64,000 nt of DNA from Thelephora terrestris (Eukaryota > Basidiomycota > Agaricomycetes > Thelephorales > Thelephoraceae): positions 930,001-994,000 of the forward strand of contig WIUZ02000004.1 of NCBI GenBank assembly GCA_015956445.1. The letters are read 5' to 3'. The notes below the pieces were generated by a model. It was given only the letters and a program-made list of their open reading frames with translations, made no database searches and was not told the DNA's origin. The number at the start of each line of letters is the position of its first letter. Within the stretch, counting starts at the first letter, position 1. Positions 54,400 to 64,000 of the stretch are shown in pieces. Position numbers and translations under genes: made by a program.

Positions 54400-56657
54400 A
54401 TGACCTCCCTTTACCCTCCATCCAGCTACAGGCAACCAGTAGTCAGACAGGAGGGCTTCCACCTTCCATCTGCTTCTTCCACGAACGGAAACAACCCCCC
54501 GAGCCCTTCTCAGCCCACCTTTGACTCTAATGGTCAGCTTTACATCCCCCAGCTGCTGTCCGATCCTTTTCGCAAGTTTTCCGGTGATTCAGCCACTCCC
54601 AGCATGGATTTCAGCGAAGAGCTCGCATCTCTAATCGTTCAGTCTCCTACTCCTCACACGAGCCATCAGTCTTCGCACGAGAGGTCTACACATTCTCCCC
54701 CAACAAATGGCTCTGGTTCCGGTTTCGATGACTCGTCTTACCGTCCACAAGCCACCCATAATATCTACGACATATCAGTCTCCGCGAACAATAACCAGCA
54801 GCACCCTCCTCCTCATGGTCACAACAATTTCACCGGCCAGTTTGCCCTCAACCCAGCGCAGTCTCAACCACAAGCCCAACAGTATCATAATCTACACGAG
54901 TTCAGTGCCCATTCACATTTCAACTCCACCCTTCCGGCGTTGAATTCTACGATGCGTTACGATCCACAGCCACCCCAGACACACCCTCCAGCACACGAAC
55001 ACCCGAATCCTCCATCCTTTACTAATCACTTTTCGCCTACTTCCTCCGAGTTCTCCATCCGTCATTCCCCTTCCCCCGTTGGGTTCACTTCTGCTGCTGG
55101 TGCCTCCCGTTCGCGCTCACGGTCACGGGCTCCAACGACTTCAGCGGTGAACTCTGAACCCCCATCCACCAACGGAGGCCCAACTCGGACTATCCGACAC
55201 AAGCGTAATTCAATCTCCTCGGTTTCTCCACCTCCGCACCACCGTGCTCAAGCAATCGTGATCCCATCATCCCACCCACACCGGGCCGCATCGCAACACA
55301 CACCGACCAGCGCAACTTCTCCATTGTCCTTGCACACTTTGAATGAAAACTCATCCAGCTGGTTTGTGCCCTCGCAACAGCAACAAGCGCATGATTTTAG
55401 GCACAATGAGTTTAACCTCCAGGCTTCTGAGGGCGTGGGAAATCACCATTCCTTTGCTCAATTCAATCCAGGGTCCGTAGGAAGCGCCGTATCTCTTGGA
55501 GTCAGCCCAAAAGATGTGGCAGTAGTCAAGGCAGCGAACGGAGCGGAAAGTGAAGACGATACTGCGTCCAAACAGTGCGTCGATATGACGTCCCCCTCCT
55601 TTGATATCAGATTCTCATTACGTTCTAATCTCGTTAACAAAAGAGCAATGCTTGCCGTAGAAAAACGCCGCCGCCGTCGCGAATCGCACAACGCCGTCGA
55701 ACGCCGTAGGAGGGATAACATCAACGAGCGCATCGCGGAGCTTGCCACTCTGATTCCAGAATCAATACTGGATCCAAATGGTAAATTTCCATCATCCTTT
55801 CCCGTTCTAATCGGACACGTTCATATCGGATTTTAGCTCCGATAACCCCCAGATCCGGGGATGAGTTCTTGTTCGGTATCACTGGCATAAGCGGTCTGTC
55901 GAACCCCCTTGGCAGCGAAGGCTTAGCCTCTACAAAGACGGAGGAGGACGAGGACAGCGGTGAATGTGCGGCTGTAAAGAAGGCTGGTGGAACCAACGGT
56001 ACGCATACCGAAGGTGGTGTTGTGAAAGCCAACAAGGGCATGATCCTTCGCAAGAGTGTCGAGTACATCAAGTATGCATCTTTGCATTCCTACATGGGCT
56101 TCCCAGATGGGAAATTGACGTCGGCCATTTCCACTCTTAGATACCTCCAACAGCTAGTCTCTGCCCAGGCATCCCGGAACCGAGATCTTGAGCAGGAGAT
56201 TCACGTTTACCAGCAAAACGGGACAGCCAAACTTCCGAACGGTCCCGACATGGGCGGCAAAAACCAGGACCACTTTGAAGTCATCGACCACGATGCTGAC
56301 GGGTTCAACGATCTGGTATTGCACGAGGAAGCTGACCCTGACTTTGCCCGCCACCTCAACAACTATACCAAGAACTCCTATAACGTCGGCCTTGGACCCA
56401 TGCCAGAAGAAGACACACCCATGGACACCAGAGGGGGTATGCCATCAGCAGACACGAGCTATGGTTACGAAGACGGAAATGCCTCCAGGATGGATTCCTC
56501 GTTGACCCCTCCGAGCGTCGGAACGGGCAGTATTGAAGGCGATGACGACAGGGTAGACTCGTCCGTGGAACTCAACCGAGGGCGGGATCGAACCATCCGA
56601 CAAAATGGGATGAGTGATGTACAGGTGAAGAGCGAAATCGATGATATGCAGACATGA
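54400..56657 (+). CDS. bHLH-leucine zipper transcription factor with long loop
   Basis: The N-terminal 400 residues are Ser/Pro/His/Gln/Asn-rich (activation-domain-like), starting MTSLYPPSSYRQPVVRQEGF. The basic region and helix 1 read RRRRRESHNAVERRRRDNIN, then ERIAELATLIPE. H-x3-E-x3-R is present in SHNAVERRR, predicting E-box (CACGTG-type) binding. An intron in the loop (donor gtaaat after DPN, acceptor ttttag at about 55836) restores APITPRSGDEFLFG. Helix 2 with zipper is GMILRKSVEYI, then, after a second intron, KYLQQLVSAQASRNRDLEQE. The loop between the helices is about 70 residues, Gly/Glu/Lys-rich. The tail is acidic and ends DVQVKSEIDDMQT. The closest class is fungal SREBP/USF-like bHLH-Zip; exact orthology unknown. 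Confidence 0.86.
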
Positions 56658-57979
56658 TCACCCACACGTCTCCGTCTCTCGGTTGGTCCATCTCGCGCGA
56701 GTCCTCCACCTCCTCCAGCTACGATATAATTACCTCTTTCCCGCCGCCACCGTCCTTCCCCTCCTACTCGCCGTTGATTCCGATGCTACAAACTGCAGGC
56801 CGCGCCAGCTACCTGACGCAGTCCGTTACCTCAACATTCTCACGTTTGGGATACTTATCGCTTTCCCTCGTTGCTTTTTGTGTTCACAGCCTGCTCCACG
56901 ACGAGTTTATGCCTATCTCTCATCACCTATTTCGACACCTCAAAAAAAGCTGCGCGTCCGCCGTTCCTTTCGTCTCGTTTGTTTTTGTAACCCCAAAAGT
57001 TTCATCGATCCCCAATCATCTGTTTACCCTTATTATCATGCGGGTTGGTATCATTCTTCCGGTTCCTTATCATGGCGGAGTTGGGTGCGGCAGTGGTATG
57101 TATAAGTAGTTGTTTCTCTTTGCGCGGTCCGTCCATCCGAGCTCTCGTCCATCTCTCATGGAGGGAGGCTCTTGGGGCAGGGGTTGTGTGTATTATTGCG
57201 CTGGTTCTTGTATTCGACTGAAGACACTTTGTAATCGTCTCTCCATCACTTCTGCTCACCCTGATTGTAGTTGTACACGGAACATTGGTGGTCCGCTCGC
57301 AAATATTGCTGGCTAAAAAAGGAGTAATGGGGAGGCGAGGTAAGTTTATGGGAAGCCCCGGATGAATTTGTCCTGAGGATAGCGTCCCTGGCGTGTCCCA
57401 GGTCCCCAGGTGGGGTCGAAATTTTTTAACCTTTCGAAGCTGTTGGGAGATTGGGTAAACGATCCATGTTGTGAGCTTGAGCTTCAAGTTCTGGGGTGAT
57501 TATCAGCAGGTTATTCGCATCGTCTGCACGCAAGCTGAAGCGCTGACGGAACAACCCAAGAGGAGGTACTTATCAGGTTTCTCGGCTGTGAGATCTTGAG
57601 AGGTTAGCCCGAGTACGTGTTCGCCACGCGTTGCCACCGTGTCCGAGGCAAACGAATCGCGGCTGGAATTTCGTTCGGTTGACAAGCGACTGCTCGAAAT
57701 GCATGACTTACAAACCGGCATTGCCAGCTTTTGGTCCAATCTCCCACCTCTGAATCCTCCAGCTCGCCTTCTGGAGGTGATAAGATGATAATGGTATTCA
57801 ATGTGCACAGTCAATTACTTATCATCCTGCTGCGGTGACACGCCCACTTTCCGGATTTAGCCGGTAAGGATGCCGCAGCTGACTAAGCCACGCAAGCCTT
57901 TCTCTCCCCTTCACCAACATAACCACATCCAAGTCTCGTGTATCTCCCATTCACAAACCTCCCCTGTTCCTGCTCCTTG
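56658..57979. other. Intergenic: bHLH 3' region and bZIP promoter
   Basis: 1.3 kb, pyrimidine-rich near 56650-57010 and 57890-57960. No gene, RNA or repeat recognised. Overlapping frames at 56641-57109 are low-complexity reads of pyrimidine-rich DNA. Confidence 0.4.
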
Positions 57980-59900
57980 ATGTCCACACAAATCATGGAG
58001 GTCGAGTCCCAGATTCCCTTCAGCTCGTTTGAAGATTTCTTCAACGTCGATATGTTTGCCGCCCCCACCACCAACAACCAGTCGCCGCTTTCTGGCCTCG
58101 CTCCGTCCAGCCGCTCTTCATCAAGTTCGCCTAGGACCCCTCCCCACGACATTGATCCATTTTTTAGCTTCTACGGAGCGGACGAGTTCTCAAAACAAGA
58201 CATTCTGCCAAACGCCACCTCTTCCTTTGACTTTCTCACTTCATTGACATCCGTCGATCCCTTTGCTTCCACATCCAGGTCTATCTCCGGAAGTGCTACC
58301 AGCCCTTCTGATGACTCCTCCCCCGTCTTTGCAATCGATCCTCAGCTCGTTGGAACCCCATCGAATAACCCTTCCCCCGAATCAGTGGAAGATCAATCCC
58401 CACAAGACAACGGCGACGCATCGTCGATCGCCGCTGCATCACCCGAAGAGCTCGAGATCCCTGTGAAAGTCGGTGGGAAGGGCAAGAACAACAGGCGGGG
58501 CACTGTACAGAGCGGTGGGATTGTCAAAAAGGCTGCTCTTGTCAAGGAACGGCCGTCAGCGCCACAGTCCATAGAGGAAAACCGGGAGGCTGACGACTGG
58601 CGACCGTCTCCCGAGGAGTACAAGAAGATGTCCTCGAAGGAGAAACGCCAACTTCGAAACAAGATCAGCGCGCGGAATTTCCGCGTCCGCAGGAAAGGTA
58701 ACGGCAAGCGCTCAGAACATTCGAGTAAACTCTGACGAAAGTTATGTCTTTTTTACTTTAGAATACATAACGACTTTAGAGGCAGATGTCGCTGAACGCG
58801 ATCGTCTTATCGACGCAATTCGCAGCGAACTCGGTTCAACCAAATCGGAGAACTATGCTTTGAAGCAGGAAATCGAAATCCTGAAAAAGTCACTGTTGCA
58901 AGCCAACCCAGCACCCGTGCTTCCACCTCCTGCTCCTCTTCCTGCAGTTTCCGCGGCGGCCACTGTCGCAGCCCGCAACTCAGCCCCATCTCCTGCACCT
59001 TCATCCCCTCTCCTTGCCCCCAATCCAAACAAGGATCTTCCGTCGAGCCCTCGACTCGCCAGCTCAAGATCTGGCTTCTGGGGCGGAGGTCAAAATCCTT
59101 TCGGTACCATGGGAGGCTTTACGCCCGTTCACACCACTCTTGTCCCAGAATTATCTCTCTCGACCCTGGCCGGAAAAGGCTTGCTTACGCCTCCAAAACC
59201 TTTGCTCCAGGAGAACTTGAACCCCACTTTGAATGAGCCCAAGAAGCCCGTGGCCACGCCCAAGGCGACCGCCTCTCATTCTCCCTCGCAATTCGAATCC
59301 TTCGCCGACGTTAACCCATTCACGATGAAGACCATGGATCTCTACAGGATGAACCTGTGGTCAAACGTTGGGGCCCAAAAGCAAATGCAACATCAGCAGC
59401 AATTCCATCAGAACCCTCAACTTCACGGTCTTGCTGCGGCTCTCCTACCACACTACTTCGCCGCATCGAGCACAAAACCTTCGACTTCACTTGTGACCCC
59501 AAGCAAGGCTACCAAGTACCCAACACCCTCCCATACCTCCGAGTCCTCTCCCAGGGCCACTCCTCAAGAAGCGATGCTCGCTTCACTTGCGTCGCAAACC
59601 CTGTTGGCCAAACTCGGGTCTGCCTTCTGGGAGGCCTTCTCTGGACAATCTCCCCGAAAGGGAGTCGACGCCGATAAAGTCAGGAAGGTGTTGGAGGGCA
59701 AAGCGGTTGTGAAGGTCGTCGACATCGACGAGCCTGCATCACAACCCAAGTTGAAGAGGGCCACGACTCCCACTTCAATGACAACTTCTCCAAAGATCCC
59801 TCAGAAACCTGTGGACCTCAAGTCCTGCCAAACGTGTGTTACGGAACTTCTGGAAGAGAGCATGAGGAGCTTGAGTATCTCGAAGCGAGGTCCATTGTGA
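57980..59900 (+). CDS. bZIP transcription factor
   Basis: The start MSTQIMEVESQIPFSSFEDF follows a pyrimidine-rich leader; a Met 14 codons upstream is in frame but less likely. The first 210 residues are acidic and Ser/Pro-rich. The basic region KEKRQLRNKISARNFRVRRK keeps the N-x7-R bZIP pattern. An intron (donor gtaacg at about 58698, acceptor ctttag at about 58761) lies exactly between basic region and zipper, restoring EYITTLEADVAERDRLIDAI, then RSELGSTKSENYALKQEIEI with heptad hydrophobics. The C-terminal 300 residues are Pro/Ala/Ser-rich, with HGLAAALLPHYF and TCVTELLEESMRSLSISKR segments. I recall close relatives in Agaricomycetes; the family is near fungal Atf/Yap-like bZIPs, but targets are unknown. 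The 3' region to about 60200 is strongly pyrimidine-rich. Confidence 0.88.
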
Positions 59901-60658
59901 ACTTACAGCTTTTACCTCCTTCCGTCCTCTCCGCCCTTCTCGTTGTCGCTGATTTTGAATAACAGTTTGTTCTCCCTTGTTTTCGTATTCCTACCCCATC
60001 CACCGCCCGTCTTCGTCACATCTCCCAACGTTTCTGCCTTTCCTGATTCGTTCTTTTTTTCGGTGCCGCTGCGTCACGAGGACGCTATCGTTGCTTACCA
60101 TGGCCCCCCTTCACAAACGCAGACCCTCCCTTTTACACCCCACCACCGCTCTGTTCTCCCGCTCTGCCCCGTAGATCCCCCTCTATCCCCTCACGTTAGC
60201 TAACAGCTTCGTCATTCCTCCTCCTTTACGAACCAAGATTTGTTCTAAGATCGAGTATAATATGCACGGCAATCCTCCCTTCGTCCCCCTCGAGTTCGCT
60301 TAACGGCGAATGGCTTTTCGTCGAATGTAATCGCTTACTTTTACTAGGTAAAATAAACAAGAACACTTTCAACAGCGTACCTACCTCCAGGAGTGGGTCG
60401 GTCTACCAACTAAAAAAGTACGCGGTAAGTACGCGGAGCACCAGGGGCTCGGAGCCTCGGACGCTTCAGGCATGTGAGGTATACATTCGTGCGGTCAACC
60501 CTCTCAAATGTTCTGTGGAGTCAGAAAGGTAGGGCAAAGAGCATCAGATTAAAGAAATGGTATGTACGATGCGTAAATTGCGTAGTAGAAAGTGGGAACA
60601 ACTATCACAATATGAACAAGTAGCGAAGGATTCAGAACAACCGTAAGATGACCATCTT
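59901..60658. other. Convergent 3' region, pyrimidine-rich
   Basis: About 760 bp between the bZIP stop and the phosphatase stop. C/T-rich from 59920 to 60230, then mixed sequence. No gene seen. Confidence 0.45.
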
Positions 60659-62560
60659 TCAAAGGCCCCACCCAAGAATCTCGAACATGACGGGGGTGGC
60701 GTGTGCGCCCAAGATACCGATACCGGCATACACAATGACCTTGGTTAAGACTGTCGAGGCGATTGAGCGATTACCGTAACCAGTGGGTTAAGGAAAGGGA
60801 ACATCGGCTCACCCTCCGCATCGTAATGTTTCACCTCCGTTTCAGAAGCATTGGCACCGTCGCTGGCTGTCTCGCTCGCCTGTCGAACGCTTCCGTTGTG
60901 CTTTTCCTCGTGAGTCTTGACATCCTGATGACCAAAGCCGACTTTCGATCCGTTCCTCCTCCTCTTCATATCCGAAGGGGTCGCGTTACCCCTCCCGGTG
61001 CTAGCGCTCACGTTCTCGTCGTCCACTCCCACCTGCAGTTGACTCGGGAGGTCGATGACAGACGGGATGGGATGCAGCCCCCTCTCGATCGGGACCTCTT
61101 CGTAATCCGTCGCGGGCGTATAGAACCTCCGATTGGGCAAGGTGAAGATGTTCGCGAGGAATCTGAAAATCCTCGGGAGCGCAAAATGAAGGGTCGCTTT
61201 CGCGAAGATGCGCCAGGTGAAGATAAGGAGGATTCCTACGACGACTTTGATGACGGAAAAGAGCCACCAAGTCGCGATGTCCGTGAGGTTCGAGTAAGCA
61301 GAACCTGGTTGTGGGGTCTTGAAGAACTCGGGTGTCACACCGTACTGGAAGAAAGCCCAACGGCCCAAAACTTCTCCCAGAAGAACCGAGATGAAGGCGA
61401 TCGCATCTTCAAAACACGGACAATCGTCGACCGGTTGGGGGTGCTGATTCACCATGAGCAAGCAGATTGCGGTCGCGGCGACGGGGACTGTACCACGCCA
61501 TGGTTGTCGGTTTGTGTCCAGTTACCACCTTGGCGGAAAAAGAAACGAAAAGCGGAAACTTACCTATCCAACCGCCGTTGGCGACGGCTTCCCCGATTCG
61601 GTCCAAGTAAAGGTGCTGAAAAACCCAGACGGTGGCACCTATGATGATCCCAAACGCACAGTCCGTGAAAGAGTGCATGGCGGCGTATATACGCCCGAAA
61701 ACTATGCTAAATGCATAGACGATGATTGCCGCGAGATAGCCGTAATAGCTTGTTAACGATATTGAAGACTCGGAGAAATAGAGCCGGTGAACGTATGAGT
61801 AGAGGAAAAGGGCGATAGAGACACTGTTTGCGGTGTGGGTGGAGGGAAAGCCGTACTCCAGGTGTAGTGAGCCCAGGGCTAAGCATGAATCGTCGAATAT
61901 GAGTGGGGTTCGATGCTGCTGTTAAAAACGAGACGAACCTAGCCTAGTTACCGGCGGTGCGAACGGTCGGGGCGAACACACCAAATCCTTGATGACAGAT
62001 GTGGCGTACACTCCCAAGGCTGGAGCCCACAAAAGCCTGAACAAGGTGGTATATTAATTCCCTTTCGCCTAGCGTTGATTGAGGACACACAGGGGGCGAA
62101 CACTCACGCTTGTCCAATGTCTGCACGGCCGAAGTAGAAGAAGATTGGCAAGGTGGTCAAAAAGAAGGTGTGGGTGCCCAAACTCGAAGTGTACACAAAG
62201 TAAGCGTCCAACCATGGCGTCCTCAGTCGGTTCTATACAGCCCGAAAAGGGGGGCGTACTTCATCAGTTTGTCGGGCTGTGGGGTGAGATCAAGCTGAGC
62301 ACCTGCATGGCGGCGATGATGTGGGACTCTCTTTCGACCATCCTCACAATGAATAGCCGTAAAGCAGCCCTCCACGGCTGCAAGGACCTCTCGTACACTT
62401 CCGGGTCCCTCCTCCCAGCAGCGACAAACTCGTGCACGTCGGACGAAACGTCGGAATCGCTCTCCGAATTACCGTAAGCTTTGATGAGAGGCGACTTTCC
62501 ATGGACGCCCCAGTTTTGTGAATGCTGCGAATAGGGGTTATTGGTCGTGGCGGGGTTCAT
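60659..62560 (-). CDS. LCB3: Dihydrosphingosine/sphingosine-1-phosphate phosphatase (LCB3-like, PAP2)
   Basis: ER enzyme that dephosphorylates long-chain base phosphates, feeding sphingoid bases back to ceramide synthesis. The start MNPATTNNPYSQHSQNWGVH leads to VYERSLQPWRAALRLFIVRM and VERESHIIAAMQ. The PAP2 phosphatase motifs are all visible after splicing: KDLVCSPRPFAPPVTR, LEYGFPSTHTANSV (the PSxH motif) and GRIYAAMHSFTDCAFG. Hydrophobic segments include YYGYLAAIIVYAFSIVF and FGIIIGATVWVFQHLYL. Then come LLMVNQHPQPVDDCPCFEDA and a charged cytosolic segment, and a last exon VLTKVIVYAGIGILGAHATP, ending FEILGWGL. Catalytic residues look intact. It belongs to the lipid phosphatase group of Lcb3/Ysr3. 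Confidence 0.92.
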
Positions 62561-62843
62561 AGCGGTGTCGTGGTTCTCGGAAATGCAGACGAGAGATATT
62601 TGTGCCCACCCGACTTCAAGACGGACAGAGTGGGTTCATTCGAAGATAGTCAGCTCGGTTATGCGGAGTCGGTCAGACGCGCGCGGCGATGACGATCAGG
62701 TCATCGGATGCACGTGTGGGTCTATTTCAATCCGTTCATTGCGCTTGTAATATTTGTGCTTACAGCACACCTGTTCGTAACAACCAAGGGGAAGAATACG
62801 ATGTAAATAACAGGATAACCTGGGAATACAAAACGCGGATAAT

Positions 62844-64000
62844 TTAAGACACCTCCCGATGTCCGTCCCAGTAGCAGAGGATGAGCCTGAACCTGCCAGA
62901 GGGAATATCTACAGAACCCTCCCTCACTTTACCATGCTTCCTCTCCCGTCGCTCCCTCTTCCTCTCTTCCCTGCGCTGCCCCCTCTCTTCCCTACGCTGT
63001 CCCCTCTCACCCCTCCTTTCCCCAATCGCCCTTCTACGCTGGGAGCTACCCCTGGCGTCGGAGGAGGAAGAGGAGGAGGAAGAGCTAGAATCCGAGTCCG
63101 AATCCGAACCGCTGTGCCTCTTGCCCTTGCACCTCGACTGACGGCTCGACCCGGAGAGACCTCTCTGCCTGGACCCATACAAAGCCTCGTGAGGAGCCAT
63201 AGCAACGGCCATGGTCGTCTCGTGGATGGTCTTGTGGAGCGGGTTCAAGAGACCACCGATGAGAGAACCCCTGGGGTAGGGCTCAGCGGCCGTAACCAAA
63301 GGTCGATCTACCGAACGACTCTTGTGGTGGTCTTTCTTCTTCTCTTTTTTGCCCTTGTGGGACTTTGTGAGATCAGGAGGATAATCGTCGATCTCTCCGC
63401 TGAAACGGTGGCTGCCCTTTGCCAGGACGACGGTCATACGACGTGGGCGGAAGAAGTACTGTTACGTAGGTCAGGAAGAGAAAATTACCCGTGGATGACC
63501 AAGTACTGACATGGTTCCAAGCCATAAGATAATCGCCGATAGGTTCGAGCTTATTTTCAGCTATCCTCCGCTGGACTTTGGCGGATGGGATCTTATCTGT
63601 AACCCGAATTGAATACCATGACACCACAAGGCATGAATAGAATCAAACTTGCCCTTCATGAAACTATTGCCCATGCCCTGGAAGAGGCGGTCAGAAGCGG
63701 AAAGATGTGCCGTCTTCTGGAAGTCCTTCAGGAACCTACAAAGAGTCAAGGTTAAGCTCAACTCGATGACGACGCACGTGGAGTGTACTCACTTGTGCCA
63801 GTCCTCCTCAGTGACATCATGAGAGGTGAACGGGTGGGGGTCTCCGGGAGCGGTCACAGGCGGCAGCAAGGCGAAACCGTCTTGTAATCTTTCAGAGACG
63901 GCGAGGACGCACACTGGTCGGAACATGATGTAGGCATAGTGACCAGGGGCGGGACGCCTGAACATCTTCGGGGGTGGGTCGAGCGGGTTCTTGCTCGAAG
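62844..64000 (-). CDS. Uncharacterised conserved protein, 5' truncated by window end
   Basis: Reading from the right edge: KMFRRPAPGHYAYIMFRPVC, VLAVSERLQDGFALLPPVTA, EEDWHKFLKDFQKTAHLSAS and LFQGMGNSFMKGK. After an intron come DKIPSAKVQRRIAENKLEPI and GDYLMAWNH; another intron then gives YFFRPRRMTVVLAKGSHRFS. The C-terminal 150 residues are basic and low-complexity: a KKEKKKDHHK cluster, a tract of about ten consecutive Ser, and Arg/Glu repeats (two exact RGQRREE copies). It ends CYWDGHREVS. I recall a similar core (W-N-x-x-F-F-x-P-R, then V-V-L-x-x-G) in many Agaricomycete hypothetical proteins but no function. The first exon(s) lie beyond 64000. Confidence 0.72.
62961..63002. repeat. Two tandem 21-bp units in coding sequence
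   Basis: Units at 62961-62981 and 62982-63002 differ at two bases and encode RGQRREE twice on the minus strand. They lie in the Arg/Glu-rich tail of the terminal gene. Both the length and the in-frame period suggest slippage expansion. Confidence 0.65.

Noticed and set aside
1-64000. CRISPR arrays, insertion sequences, operons, riboswitches
   Set aside because: Intron-rich eukaryotic genome; no regularly spaced repeats, transposase frames or terminal repeats were seen.

Overview
The window is nuclear DNA of a filamentous basidiomycete, most likely an Agaricomycete. Genes are densely packed on both strands and are cut by many short (about 48-70 nt) GT-AG introns, often with CTAAC/CTGAC-like branch sites. 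A complex I subunit is present, and several proteins look like families I know only from mushroom-forming fungi. I see no prokaryotic features, rRNA, tRNA, CRISPR array or transposon. All gene models were spliced by eye from family conservation and reading-frame continuity.

Layout: (1) 1-8.5 kb holds the end of TFIIH subunit TFB5, the nuclear-pore membrane protein NDC1, a 1238-residue F-box-like protein and member A of an uncharacterised family. (2) 8.7-16.3 kb holds a ferric reductase, RNase P/MRP subunit RPP1, a peroxiredoxin with a PTS1-like end, member B of the same uncharacterised family, and complex I subunit NDUFA2. Three copies of the 12-mer TTATCWGATAAG, which contains the fungal iron-GATA-factor consensus, lie only in this block. 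(3) 16.5-27 kb holds RAX1, PEX19, mitochondrial uS7, a NIPA-type Mg transporter, proteasome ATPase RPT6 and a MOV10-like helicase with N-terminal zinc fingers. (4) 28.6-37.7 kb holds a nucleotidyltransferase-like protein, MRS2, an oxysterol-binding protein, a Ser/Thr-rich membrane protein and a conserved multi-pass membrane protein. (5) 39-52.7 kb holds calcineurin A, UNC50, a WW-domain protein, a second single-pass membrane protein, GPI3/PIG-A and a RUS/DUF647 protein with a 10-nt microexon. (6) 54.4-64 kb holds a bHLH factor with a very long loop, a bZIP factor, a sphingoid-base-phosphate phosphatase and the 3' part of an uncharacterised gene.

Most genes are core eukaryotic functions (transcription/repair, nuclear pore, proteasome, mitochondrial translation and respiration, peroxisome biogenesis, GPI and sphingolipid metabolism, Ca2+ signalling, Mg2+ and Fe homeostasis). 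At least six gene pairs are head-to-head with only about 150-215 bp between start codons, so bidirectional promoters are common. The parts most worth a second look are the iron-type GATA sites at 11.4-13.8 kb, the duplicated uncharacterised family, the microexon in the DUF647 gene, and the long loop in the bHLH factor.
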